Part shown: positions 23,866 through 36,700 of the stretch, piece by piece
Layout: each line of letters starts with the position of its first letter
Position numbering within the stretch: position 1 is the first letter of the stretch
Source of the DNA: Artocarpus heterophyllus
Taxonomy: Eukaryota > Streptophyta > Magnoliopsida > Rosales > Moraceae
Direction of reading: 5' to 3'
Assembly: GCA_025403435.1 (NCBI GenBank)
Contig: CM046333.1
Location: 31,083,521-31,147,520, forward strand
DNA length: 64,000 nucleotides
The notes under the pieces: generated by a model
Seen by the model: only the letters and a program-made list of their open reading frames with translations
Told to the model about the DNA's origin: nothing
Databases searched by the model: none
Made by a program: the position numbers and the translations under genes

Positions 23866-23968
23866 AAAGCCTTTAGAGTTCAAGTTGTATAGAGGCTGTC
23901 CTAAAAGGCAGGTCCTAAAAACCTGTATGCGCCACTTCGGTGGCATTAACCAGGCTTCTCAAAAGTAA
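23866..23968 (+). other. compact GC-richer segment with UUCG hairpin, exon-like or structured RNA
   Basis: About 100 bp stands out from AT-rich flanks. The plus strand is open for 32 codons before a TAA at 23966 (EFKLYRGCPKRQV..., then CMRHFGGINQASQK); the minus strand is open too. It contains GCCACTTCGGTGGC, a 5-bp stem closed by a TTCG loop, flanked by CCTG/CAGG, and two copies of GTCCTAAAA. I do not recognise the protein or the RNA. It may be a last exon of a decayed gene, a structured RNA, or chance. Confidence 0.25.
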
Positions 23969-25408
23969 ATAATTAATTATTTTAATTTTTGGTAAATTAT
24001 ATGTTCAGTCTTTGGTGAGCGCATTTGCAAATATTTCTTTTTATTTATTTTTATATTACACGGATGAACATGGATGTTCTGTAAAAATGGTTTGTTATTT
24101 AAATTTTTTGTTTTACAATTACTCATTTATAACTCCAAATTGTAATTATAACGTACCAGGCATTTGGCTCATCCCTTTTTAAAATGTCTTTTCCCCTAGA
24201 GATTACAGATAAATTTTAGAACATATGAAGGTTGCAGTTACTAAAAATTTTGAAGTTCAAGATGTTTAGCTTTACCATTTTAAGCTATTTAATTTTTCAG
24301 TACATTGTACATGTGTAGCAACTATAACTGTCAACACTGTCCATAAGTTGCATTTTTTTTTAATAAAATGTTGTTTAGACAATTATCATTTATAATTTAA
24401 AGTCTCCAGAGCAATATATGTTAATAGTTATTTTGAAAGAGTTTAATTACCATATTTGTTATGCTAAATCATGTTTATTTAACTTTAATCCCACTTAGTC
24501 ATAGCCCTATTTATGCGCATGATAATTAATTACACTAGCACCATCTGTGTTTTATCAAAATAATAGAAACACCTTTTGACCAAAACTAATTGCATTGATA
24601 TCTCCTGGACTTAACTCTATTAACTTTTGATGAAAGATTTACCTTCTTTCTTCACCACAGATGCAACCACCAAAAGAAATCATTGGAAGGACCCCATGAC
24701 TATGCTTTGTCTAGAGGCTACTAAGATCAAAGATTTTTAGAGAGTTTTTATTCTTATTTTAAAAATTTTTAGAGCATTTTATTTAAAAGATTTATATCTG
24801 CTTTTTTTTCGAGTTTATTATTTGGTCATAATTTCTATAATTTTTTGTTTGTAATCTTCTAATAAAAGAATATTTTTTTAGGAGAAAAAAATAGAATATT
24901 AAGAGGAAAATTGTCTAAGTAAGTAAGATCGTTAGTTTAAAATACTCAAAATTATTTATTTCTAAGGGAAAAAACATATTTTTTATTCTTGAAAATTTTA
25001 AGAAAGTCTGAACGTACTTAATGGCCAAATAGATCCAACCATGCTACCTTATCTTCTATTGGTAAATAAGGATCGATATTTAATGACCCTTACTATTATA
25101 CAACGTCAAATAAACTTAGTTGGCTATTGTGCTATTGAAAAACTCACAGAGGTTCTTTGCTCGTTCTTCAAGCCCAATTTTTGCTTGGCCCGATACATAA
25201 AAAGTCAGCGTGGGGAAGATTAATCCAATTTGGTCGAGAGCTTAATTCCTCTTGCACACGTAGCACAAATACTTCATGTGTCGGGCCATGACACATGACA
25301 CACTAATTTGATTAAAGTTGATGAACCAATCATTGTCTTTAGTAGTCAAGTATAGGAGCACATCAGAGATGTGGGACATGTTATAAGGCATAGGAATTGT
25401 AATAATGA
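23969..25408. other. AT-rich DNA, no firm gene
   Basis: A possible splice-acceptor-like CTTCACCACAG at about 24650 is followed by an open stretch of about 23 codons. It is too short to call. Nothing else was recognised. Confidence 0.4.
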
Positions 25409-26099
25409 TAGAGATGTTCAGGGATTTATAAAATCTATCAATTTATTTAATATAATCCAATCCGAAGGATTAGATTGCACTATTAAAAAATAGGAACTAG
25501 TTTTGGAATAGTATTTCTCTGATATATACGAATTGGATTAAAGATTGAATATCTGCCAATCTATATAATTCGTGAATCCAAACTATATATTGTTTAAATT
25601 ATATATACATATACATAGATACATAAACACACAAAATTTTAATAAATATATAAAGCTACACTTTTATGATAGGGTATCTAAAATTTTATATGCTTAAAAA
25701 AAGAAGCTTAGCCTAATTACAAAGTCCAACATTATTAACTTATGACATTTACGCATGTCTAAAGTTTGTTTAAATTTGTTAGTTGTAATATTTTATAATG
25801 CTATAGTTTAGTTTATTATCAAATACTTGCATTCTATTAAGTTGTAATATGTTAGATTTTATTAAATTATATCATATTATACTATGTTAATTTTAATTGA
25901 TTATTTTTTAATAAATATAAAGGCTCAATCTATGAATCCGCAAAATCCAATCCACAAAATCCATGGTTTTTGGATTAGACTAGATTGGATTAGGGAGTTT
26001 ATAGATTGATTTTGGATTGAGAATTTCCAAATATAATATGTATGGATTAGATTATGGATTGACCCCAAATTTGTGTAATCCCGTTCATGAGCACCTTTA
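25409..26099. mobile_element. possible non-autonomous hAT-type element (about 690 bp)
   Basis: The inverted ends are TAGAGATGTTCA on the left and TAAAGGTGCTCA read inward from the right (9 of 12 match). The subterminal parts are rich in GGATTAGATTGGATT-like words on both strands. No transposase is present and no 8-bp duplication is visible (AATAATGA versus GTTTGGAG). The open frame at 26149-25925 (minus) is a by-product of the repeats. Confidence 0.35.
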
Positions 26100-26409
26100 G
26101 TTTGGAGTACTTCAACAAACTGGCAATATTTAGAGGTAATCCTTAACAACCAATTAGTTGTGTTTCCTCTATTTTGTCATTATTTAGTTGTCTCTTTTCC
26201 CCTTTGTTCTCCTTCCATCAGTTTCCTTGATTGGCTCATCCATAGGTGCTTTGTTTGGCTATTGTTGTTAAATTAGAATTTTCGTATTTTGACTGAACAG
26301 CCCAATTTGAATACATAACTTGGACAAAGCCACAAATCCTTTGAGTGTGTCGCTCACGATCTTATTTTTCTTAGTTTGAAAAGTTAAAGGTGCATCTCTT
26401 ACATAATAG

Positions 26410-27102
26410 TGTCAGACATGATGCCCTAAAGAGTGAAATGTTGTAATATGTTTTTGGAGACATTTTATTAATAAAGAGTTTATTTACTGTTCATATAGTA
26501 AATGTTGTCCTCTTCATGTCCATATTTATTGAATATATGAAAAGCAAACAAAAGTCTAAGACTATCGATCTAAACCTTTAAGAATCATGCATATGATAGA
26601 CAGATTATGCAGAAGACATGAATCTCAAAGGTGATGGTCTAAATCATAATATCTACAATCGAGAGAATAAAGTTGGGCGATTTATTAATGCTAAGATTGT
26701 TATATTGTCTACATCCCTAAGGGGAGATGGCTTGTCTTGGTCATTGGAGTAGGACTCCGTGAGTAGAAACATTGGTGCATTTCATAGGCGATGATGTATT
26801 GGTTCGGGACATAAAGTTGAAATTGATTTGGTTAATAATTCTGTTTATGCAAATTAATTCACTTTAAACAATCATACATGTTACGTCTTAATCCTAAAAT
26901 GACTAATGGGCCGGTATTCATGACTTATGTCTTTTGATGTACCAAAGGGTGACATCCTGACTTTATGATAGTATGCATACCTGTATATTAGAGACATATC
27001 ATGACTCTTGATTATGAATCCATAGCTCTTTTGTAGAGTTAATGATATTCTCTTATATACGTTATTCTATAATTGGAAGATTGGAGTGCCCAACCATTTG
27101 GA
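26410..27102 (+). repeat. element B 5' LTR, left 693 bp
   Basis: Starts TGTCAGACATGATGCCCTAA and aligns with the first third of the family LTR. It ends abruptly at ...CCATTTGGA, where element A's TGTTAGAC begins. No polypurine tract precedes it, so this is a 5' LTR or solo-LTR start and not a 3' LTR. Confidence 0.85.
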
Positions 27103-28540
27103 TGTTAGACATGTATGCCCTAAGAAGTAAAAATATAATATATTTTTGGAGACATTTTTATCAATAAAGAATTTATTTATTATTTATATATACCAAATCT
27201 TGTCCTCTTACGTTCATATTTGTTGAATGTATGATAAGCAAACAAAGGTCTGAGACTGTTAGTCTAAACCTTTAAGAATTGGGCATGTGATAAACAAATT
27301 ATGCGAAAGACATGATTCTTAAAGTGATGGTCTAAATCACAAGAACCACAATCGAGGGAATAAAGTTGGGTACTTTATTCATGCCAAGATTGTTATGTTG
27401 TTTATATCCCTATCAGGAGATGGTTTGTCTTAGCCATCGGAGGTGGACTCCGCAAATAGAAACATTGGCACATTGTTATAGGTGACGATGTATTGGATCA
27501 AGATATTAAGTGAATTGATTTGGATTAATAATTCTGTCTTGACAAATATATTTACTTTAGACAATCATATGTATTGTATCTTAATCTTGAGATAAATAAT
27601 GGACCCATTGTCTTGACTTGTATTTTTTGATGTACTAAAGGGTGACATCAACGTTTTAATAGTGGTACGCATGTCGGTATATTGGAGGCATGACTCTTGA
27701 TAGTGTAAACCTGTTATTTATAGGTATGGAATCTATAGCTCCTTTTCAAGAGTAGTTGTTATCCTCTTATATGCGTTATCTTATAATTGAAAAACTGGAA
27801 CGCTTAACCATTTAGATACATAGGTGTAACCGAATGGTATACCATCTTTGGATGGTAAGTTTTCCGATGGTGAGATAATAGAACGTAAGATAAAAATAAT
27901 TGGGAAGGTAAGACATAATTTATCTTTAAGCTGATTATGAATAATCCTATAGGGATACGATACATTATGATATGTCATGGAGACTTAGCTATATGGGCTT
28001 CATAATTCTATATAGTTTGAGAGTGCAGCAGTGAGCTTTTAGTGGAGTAGCATTGGTGTTGGTAATTATGAAATATGTATATGGGATATTGGGTTTCATA
28101 ATTATCGAGAGTTTGAACTATATAAGTCCATCAGGTCCCCTTTGCTAGCTCATAAAAAACCTGTAACGATACGGTATGCTTTTCCAAAAAAAATTGGTGA
28201 CTTATGCCAGATTATTTGATTGGCTGAAAATTCGATAGGATCAGATAATTCATGTCTATTTATTAGTTGGATTAATTTAAATGAACTAATTCAAGACAAA
28301 CTTGTTAAATTATTAGGATCAAATAATTTGTGTTTGTTTATCAGTTAGATTAATTTGAATAAATTAATTCAAGATAAACTTGTTGAATTATCGGGAATAT
28401 TTATTTTATTAGAGATTATCTAGATATGACTGTTTTGATCAGATAACTTCTCTATTAGGTTATTTGAATTAAAGCTGAGGCTCCATCCCAAGAATCTCGG
28501 GTGTGAAATAAAAGATTCACAAGGATCATTTATCATAAGT

Positions 28541-28620
28541 GCGGCAAGCCAATCTTCTAGTTTGGCTTGCCGATGGAGTAAGTTCGGCAGGCTAATCTGC
28601 TAGTTTGGCCTGTCGATCGA
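28541..28620 (+). promoter_or_regulatory. element A U3 palindrome array
   Basis: Four units (GGCAAGCC, GGCTTGCC, GGCAGGCT, GGCCTGTC) at 21, 22 and 21-bp steps, about 115-120 bp upstream of the TATA box at 28726. The alternating sense is compatible with a palindromic protein-binding or pairing unit. Function is inferred. Confidence 0.6.
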
Positions 28621-28725
28621 GCGATAAATAGATCACTTGTTTTCACGTGGATTTTATCAAATGTTGATTCTAATTTGAATTTTTGAGGCCTTATCTAATA
28701 AGGACTGGCTCTTGGACCTAACCTC

Positions 28726-28733
28726 TATAAATA
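28726..28733 (+). promoter_or_regulatory. element A LTR TATA box
   Basis: TATAAATA followed by GGGAAGTGAGACTC, colinear with the TATA boxes of E1 and E5. Confidence 0.75.
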
Positions 28734-29121
28734 GGGAAGTGAGACTCATTGTTAATTAGATTAATTGAGAGATTATGAGTGAGACTCTGTTGGTGAGACT
28801 TTGAAACTCTCTAAGAGCTCTTGTTGACAAATCAAGAACATTAGCTTTGGGCTTTCTCAATTGGTTGGAAGGAGAGTCGCCTGATGGAAGTGCTATACGA
28901 GTGTGCCCATACATACCTCGATCATGGATAGAGAATAGCAAAGAAGACTAGTTAGTTGAAGCTCTTATAGAGCTTTATTCTCTTCACGAATTACGGAGCT
29001 TTTTGACAAACAAGGTTAGTAAGATCTGGTTAATTTATGCATAGAGCATGTCAAACTTGTGTTTTGAAAAATACTCTGGTATAAAATTTTTAAAATTCTG
29101 CTGCTTACTATTTTTCAACAA

Positions 29122-29133
29122 TTGGTATCAGAG
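29122..29133 (+). other. element A primer binding site
   Basis: TTGGTATCAGAG immediately after the LTR end, initiator-Met tRNA type. Confidence 0.93.
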
Positions 29134-30767
29134 ACAAGTTTTTACATAAATTTGTGACTTTGTGATCATGCTATAGATATAAATTATGTGATCTTAATCT
29201 CTTATATTCTTGAATATTGATTTTAGAAAGTTAGCACTCTAAGGTTTCTATATATTTAAATGTTGTCATGGATTATATAGTGAATGTTTATTAATTAATT
29301 ATGGTTGATTAAATTATTATTTAATTATTTATTAATTAATAATTTATGCCAGTTATGGTTCTTTAGATGTTAGAATGTGTATCTAGGTTTTTATGTAATT
29401 AGATGACGGACTATCATTTTCGTCTAGGAATTATTACTTAATTTTAAATTTGTAAGATTTTCGTAAGTAAATAATCATTCAGACAAGACGGATCTAGAAG
29501 ATTGATGATAGCGTTTCTAGGTATTTCTTGAGTCTCTAATTCTATGTTTTTGGATTGTTGAAAATAAAATTGATAAATTGCATTAAAAACTTTATTTACT
29601 AGAAAATGGTGATCTTTGCTTGGTCGGCATGCCGAACCCTCAAGTTTAGTAGGGCAATGGTCGCAAACCAGTAGGCCAAACCTTTAGGATCGATAGGCCA
29701 TCCGCAGGGCAAAAACTGCTGGCTCTAGCCGTAGACTGAACTATCATGATCAACAGGTCGACCTAAAAAATTGGCAGGCCAATAGATCATGACCGGCAGG
29801 CCTATCACACAGATTAGCATGCCGATAAAGAGTTGTGATTTTTCAAAAAAGGTGTGTTTTTTATATAGTTTTGGTTTTATTTTTGGGACAATTTTGAAAA
29901 ACATTAAATTTGGATATGACCAGAAATATAGAGTATTCGATCTATATGGAATTGAAGAATTGAAGATGGAAATTACATAAAGAAGGATACAATCTGAAGA
30001 TTCAAGGATGAAGAATCGATAATATGTTTCAATTATTCTTTTGTAATCTTTGTTTTCTTTTCTTTAGGGTGGAACCATAATACTACTGTTATTTATTATT
30101 TTGCTTATGGCTTTGCATGATTGCTTTGCTTGTTTGCATTATAATATGATTTTCCATGTATATTGATAACATGTCATAAGTGCCGCTTATTAAAAATTGT
30201 TCATGCATGTTTATAAAATAAAACCTTGATTTCAAAAGAATGAGTAGGAGAAGGTTTTTGAAGAGAGGACCTACGGCCTCCATCGTTGGTCCATAGGTAA
30301 CACATGGTGGTTTCGACCCCTAGAAATGGACTTCATCATGTACCTGGTTGGATCTCCAAAAGGATAAGGAATTTTAACATGATTTATCATTGCACACCCC
30401 TAGGTGGTGATTATAAATCATGGATAAAATATTGAAATGATGGTTATACACTTATGTTAGTTTTATTATTAACCTCCTGTAGGAGCTCTGTTAATAAAAT
30501 TTATGGCCAAAGAAACGATTATTAATATATGCTGGATGATATGGGTCCTGGATGGCATATATTAATCAGGAGGAGATCCGTGTTCCTAATTAAATTTGGC
30601 AAGACTCCCCTAGGAGCTTGTTGAATTATGAGATGGAATTATCGTTGTAAGGTTGTGATATTTTCAATGTTTTGACACAAAAACACATTTGTATGTTTTA
30701 CATGATTGTGTTATCTTACTAAATTATTATGATATGTTTGGTATATGATTCTTTATTGTGGATTAAA
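29134..30767 (+). other. element A untranslated leader
   Basis: Palindrome cluster at about 29618-29825. Near gag, CACC-CCTA-GGTG (about 30402) and CTCC-CCTA-GGAG (about 30606) are intact. The hairpin near 30475 keeps its CTCC/GGAG stem with a changed loop (TGTA). A long inverted repeat (TTAATATATGC / GCATATATTAA) lies at about 30520-30568. Confidence 0.75.
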
Positions 30768-33473
30768 ATGTCTCAAAATATTTTATCATTGATGCTTGAC
30801 AAAAACCAATTAACTAGTGGAACTACAATGATTGAAAACAGAACCTAAACATCGTCCTATCCTTTGAGAAACTAAAATTTATGCTGACGATGCCTTGTCC
30901 TCTTGAGCCTATGGGAGATCCCACCAACGATCAAATCCAAGCATATGATCATTGGAAGGATGTTAATGATCAAGCCCACTGCTATGTTATGGCCAGCATA
31001 AATAACATGTTGGAGGCTCAACATGAGGATTATGAGACTGCTATGCAGATCTTGGATAATCTAAAAGACATGTCTAGAGGCTAGGCCTTAACAAAGCAGC
31101 AAGGGGCGCTTCAAAAACTCTTCAACTATAAGTAGAGACTGAGGACATATGTAAAGGAGCATATGATGTTGGTTACGCGTTACCTTGCTGAGGCTCAAAC
31201 CAATGGAGTTGACATTGATGTTGAAACGCAAATGACTTTGGTCTTTGAAACTCTGTCTAAGGAATTTATTCTGTTTAGAGCTACATTTAAGTGAGCAATA
31301 GACGGGATATTACCTTGACATAGTTGATGAAACAGTTACAAGAGTTAGAACTACTGATCAGGGAGTTTTCTGCTGGTGGTGAGGCCAACTTGGCAGCTAC
31401 TTCTGGTTCCAATCCCAACCGTAGGAATGGAAAGAAACAATGGGCCAAGAACATGAAGTCTTCTATTCCTACAAATAACAAGAACAAGAAGAAGAAAAAG
31501 AAGAACTCGAAGAACCTAAAGTGCTTCTTCTACTGGAAGATCGGGCACATTAAGAAGAATTACAAGGACTTCCTTTCTCGAGGAGGTAGGTGTGATCTTT
31601 TGTATTTAGAAACTTGTTTGGTTGAGGAATCCAATGACATTTAGGTCACAGATTTTAGAGCAACTAATCATGTTTACGTTTCTGTGTAGGGGTTCAAAGA
31701 ATGAGAAGTTTATTGCATGAAGACTTTACGCTTCGGATGGGCGATGGATCCTTGGTCTTAACTGAAGCAGTGGGAGACGTCCATCTGTATTTTGATAATT
31801 ATAGGAATTTAATTTTGCGAGATTGTTTTTAAGTTCCTAAATTTAAAAGGAATTTAATTTTTGTAGCTTGTTTATTTAAAGACTTCTATTTAGTTTCTTT
31901 TATTAATAAAGTGGTGATTCATAAAAATAAATCTTTTATTTGTTCTGGATAGATGCAAAATATTCTATATTTTATTAAACCTAAGATGGACTTACCGCTT
32001 AATGCTGAGATGAATGATAATAACTTTAAAAGATTTAAAACTTCTCACTCTAATAAGATTTATCTTTGGCATTTACGACTAGGTCATATTAACCTGAATA
32101 GGATTCAAAAGTTGGTAAGGGATGGACCTTTAAGTCACTTAAAGGTAGAATCTATACCACAATATGAATATTGTTTGAAGGGTAAAATGACCAAAAGACC
32201 ATTTGGGCCTAAGGGCAATGGGCCGAAGGGGTTCTAAAACTTGTGCATAGTGATATTTGTGGACCGATGAACATCTGGGCACGAGGAGGGTATAGGTGTG
32301 TGTACCTGATGCACCACAAAAGCAAAACTTATGATAAGTTCAGGGAGTTTCGGGCTAAAATGGAAAAGCAATTGGGTATACCCATAAAGGCATTTTTATA
32401 TGATCGAGGTGGTAAATACCTTTATGATGAGTTATTGGGACACTTATTAGAGAATGGGATTTTATTCCATTTGACTGCGTCGGGCACTCCACAGCAGAAT
32501 GGCGTAGTGGAGAGAAGAAATAGGACTTTGTTAGACATGGTCAAGTCCATGATGAGTTATTCATTATTGCCTTTGTCCTTTTGGGGATATACACTACAAA
32601 CTGCATATTATCTTTTGAATAATGTGCCTTCAAAATCGGTTCTTAAAGCTCCTCACGAGTTCTGGACGGGCAAGAAGACATCCTTAAACCATATTTGCAT
32701 ACGGGGATGTTCGGCTCTTATCCTATTTAGGAATGCGAATATGTTGGAAGCACGTTGGGAAGTTTGCATGTTTGTTGGATATCCAAAAGGGACTAAAAGA
32801 GATTATTTCTATAACCCAAAGGAAAATAAAGTCATGGTTTCAACTAATGCAACTTTCCTTGAGGAGAGTTACATGGACGACTTTAAACCTCGAAGCAAAG
32901 TGGTGCTTGAGGAGTTAGCTAGTGATTCAATCACTCTGGGAGTTCTGATAGAAACTACTCCAATTAGTATAGAAAAGCCAAATGAACCTAAACAACAACC
33001 TAAGGAGCTTTGACGTGGTAGGAGGATCAGGCATCAACCCGAGAGGTATATGTTCAATGGTGAGCCCTACTTGACTAAACTGGATGAACATGACAGGGAT
33101 CCTTACGCTTATGCAGAGGCTGTAGAGAATGTTAATTCAAAACTCTAGATAGAGGCTATGAACACAGAGATGAAGTCTATAGAGACTAATCAGGTCTGGT
33201 AGTTTGTGGATCTTCCTAAGGGGTAAAACCTATAGGGTGTAAGTGGATGTACAAGAGGAAAAGCAGAGTAGATGGAAAGGTCGAAACCTTTAAGGCTAGA
33301 CTAGTAGCTAAGGGATACTTGCAAAAGGAACGAATCAATTTCGAGGAAACCTTTTCGTCTGTAGCCATGCTTAAGTCTATCTGGATTCTCTTGTCCATAG
33401 CTACCGTACTCGACTACAAGATTTGATAGATGGATGTCCATATGGCTCTTCTAAATGGCTATATTGATGAAAT
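30768..33473 (+). pseudogene. element A gag-PR-IN-RT polyprotein, broken and 3'-truncated
   Basis: Starts at the ATG at 30768. Gag is followed by a Lys-rich tract and a zinc knuckle that has lost two cysteines (CFFYWKIGHIKKNYKDF). The protease motif DSG is degraded near 31650. The integrase zinc-binding domain (WHLRLGHINLNRIQ) has one Cys changed to Tyr. The integrase core retains HSDICGPM and GTPQQNGVVERRNRT, but about 14 residues around the YEYFVTFID stretch are missing. RT starts near 33230 (CKWMYKRK) and stops at NGYIDE (33473), where B's leader begins. Stops include TAG codons at 31082, 31132 and 31642 and a TGA at 33011. The longest intact frame is 32243-33013 (256 codons). Confidence 0.88.
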
Positions 33474-33731
33474 AATTATTAATATATACTAGATCAGACG
33501 GATCTTGACTGGCATATATTAATTGGAAAGGATCTATATTCCCAATTGAATTTAGCAAGTCTCCCCTAGGCGGCTTGTTGAATTCTGAGTTAAGAATTAT
33601 CGTTGTAAGGTTGTGATATTTTTAAGGATTGGACACTAAACACATTGTATGCTTACTTTTTTGTGTTATCTTACTAAACTATTGTGGAATGTTTGCTTAT
33701 ATTTGTCTATAAATCTTTATTGTAGATTTAA
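33474..33731 (+). other. element B leader, 3' 258 bp only
   Basis: Begins in the middle of the family leader, within the arm TTATTAATATATACT of the long inverted repeat, directly after element A's RT codons. The hairpin near 33564 reads CTCC-CCTA-GGCG. Confidence 0.8.
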
Positions 33732-36700
33732 ATGTCTAAAAATGCTTTATCATCGATGCTCGATAAAAATAAATTAACTGGCGAGAATTACAATGATTGG
33801 AAAAGGAACTTGAGTATCATCCTTTCCTTTGAGAAACTAAAATTTATGCTAACCACACCGTGTCCTACTGAACCTATCAATGAATCCACAAATGAGCCAA
33901 TCTAAGCGTATGATCATTAGAAGGATGCTAACGATCAGGCCCGCTATTACATTATGGCTAGCATGAATAATGTGCTACATGCTCAACATGAAAATTATGA
34001 GACTGCTCGATAGATCTTGGATAATCTTGAAGGCATGTTTGGAGGCCAAGTCTTAACAAAATAGCAATAGGCTCTTTGGAAGCTCCAAAACTATAAATAA
34101 AGATTAGGGACTCCTATGAAGGAGCATATGATGTTGGTCGTGGGTTACCTTGCTGAGACTCAAACCCATGGAACTAAAATAGATGTTGAGTCACAAATTA
34201 CAATGGCCTTTGAGACTCTATCTAAGAGTTCATCTCGTTTAGAGTTTTATATAATTTGAGCAATAGACAAGATGTGACCTCGACTGAGCTGATGAAGTAG
34301 CTACAAAATTTCAAAAATCTGATCAAGGAAACTCTGGCTGTTGGGGAGGCAAACTTGGCAATTGCACCTGGTTCCAATCCTAACTCTAGGAATGGAAAGA
34401 AGAAGAGGGCTAAGAACGGGAAATCTTTTGGCCCAGTGAAAGGCAAGGACCAGAAGAAAAAAAAAAAAAAAAAAACCCAAAGAAGCTCAAGTGCTTTTTC
34501 TGCAGAAATGTTGGGCACATAAAGAAGAATTGTAAGGACTTCCTATCTTGAGGATGTATGTATGAACTTCTAGTTATAGAAACTTGTTTAGTTAAGGAAT
34601 CAAATGACACTTAATTTATAAATTCTAGAGCGATTAATCATGTTTGTATTTCTCTATAGGAGTTGAAGGAAACGAGATGTTTCTCTACAGGAGTTTAAAG
34701 AAACGAGAAGTCTACAGCATGAGAACTTCATGTTACATATGGGCAATCGATCCTTGTGATAGTTGAAGCAGTGAGAGATGTCCATATTTACTTTGATAGT
34801 TATCAGATTTTAGTTTTGAGAGATTGTTTTCATGTTCCTAAACTCAAAAGAAATTTAATATTTCTTGCTTGTTTATTTGAAGACTCATATTCAGTTTCTT
34901 TTAATAATACAGTGATTCGTAAAAACAAATCTTTTAACACTGATTCTGTAATGTATGGATGCAAAACTATCTATGTTTTATCAAACCTAAGATGGACTCA
35001 CTGCTTAACACTGAGGTTAATGAATCTCTAAAAGGCTTAAAACTTCTCACTCTAATAAGACTTATCTTTAGCACTTACGATTAGGTCATATTAACTTAAA
35101 TAGAATTCAAAGATTGATAAAGGATAGGCCTTTAAGTTACTTAGAGATGAAATCTATACCGTAATGTGAATCTTGTTTGGAGGGCAAGATGACCAAAAGA
35201 CCATTTTGGTCTAAGGGAAATCGAACCAAAGGGGTCTTAGAACTTATGCATACTGATGTTTATGGTCCCATAAACGTTAGGGCACGATGAAGGTATGAGT
35301 ACTTTGTCACTTTTATTAATGATTACTCTAGATATAAATATGTCTACGTAATGCATCATAAGAGCGAAACTTTTGACAAGATCAAGGAGTTTTAGGCTGA
35401 AGCATAGAAGCAATTATGTAAGCCTTCGATCCGATCGAGGTGGAGAATCTTTCTTCGATGAGTTCGTAGGACACTTATTAGAGAATGGGATTGTATCCAA
35501 TTTCTCTATGTCAGGCACTCCACAGCAGAATGTGGCATGGCTGACAGAAAGAATAGAACTTTGTTGGACATGATTAGGTCTATGATGAGTTATTCTACCT
35601 TACCTTTATCCTTTTGGAGATATGCACTACAAACTGTATGTTATCTTTTAACAATGTGCCTTCAAAATCGGTTCCTAAAACTCCTCATGAGTTGTGGATG
35701 GGTAGAAAGACATCCTTAAACCATATTTGCACATAGGGATGTCCGGCTCATCCTGTACAAGGAAGCGAGCAAGTTAGAAGCACGTTTGGAAGTTTGTGTA
35801 TTCGTAGGATATCCAAAAAGGACAAAAAGAGGTTATTTCTATAATCCAAAAGAAAATAAAGTTGTGGTTTCAACGAATGCGACTTCCTTAAGGGAAGTTA
35901 CATGAATAACTTTAAGCTTCGTAATAAAGTAGTACTCGAGGGTTAGCGAGTGATTCGATCAATCTAGGGGTTCTAGTTGAAATCAATCTAATCAACGTAG
36001 AAAAACTGACCAAACAATAACCTTGGGATCTTCTGCATAGTGGGAGGATCGAGCGTCAACCTGAGAGGTATATGTTCAATAGTGATGCCTACTTGGCTGA
36101 ACCGGTTGAACATGACAGAGATCCTTACACTTACACAAAGGCTATGGAGGATGTTGATTTAAAGCTAGACAGAAGCTATGAACACTGAGATGAAGTCTAT
36201 GGAGACTAATCAAGGGATCTTCGTGAAGGGGTAGGTTGCATGTGGATCTATAAGAGAAAGAGAGGAGTAGATGGGAAAGTCGAAACCTATAAGGCTAGAC
36301 TGGTAGCAAAAAGATATACACAAAAAGAAGGAATTCATTACAAGAAAACTTTTTCGCCTATAGCTATGCTTAAGTATATCCACATTCTCTTATCCATAGC
36401 TATCGTTATTGACTACGAGATTTTCCAAATGGATGTCAAGATGGCCTTTCTAAATGGCTATCTTGATGAATCCATATATATAGTGTAGCCAGATGGGTTC
36501 AAGGCTAAGGGTCAAGAGAGTAAGATTTATAAGCTGCTAAAGTCAATTTATTGACTTAAGCGAGCATCTTGTTCTTAGAACATAAGATTTAATCAAGTGA
36601 TCAAGACTTATGGGTTCAAACAAAACATGGATGAACCATGTGTTTATAAGCACATTAAGGATGGAAAGGTGGTTTATTTACTGCTCTATATAGATGAAAT

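Larger units (their letters stand above)
27103..29120 (+). repeat. element A 5' LTR (2,018 bp)
   Basis: TGTTAGACATG...TTCAACA. TATAAATA lies at 28726-28733. A U3 palindrome array has GG positions at 28543, 28564, 28586 and 28607, the same 21/22/21-bp spacing as in E5 although the bases have diverged. The spacing is better conserved than the sequence. Confidence 0.92.
27103..33473 (+). mobile_element. Ty1/copia element A (5' LTR to mid-RT, 3' end deleted)
   Basis: It consists of a 5' LTR (27103-29120), a primer site (29122-29133), a leader (29134-30767) and a broken gag-PR-IN-RT (30768-33473). The left flank is TTGGA inside B's LTR; no matching right flank exists because the 3' end is gone. 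Confidence 0.88.
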
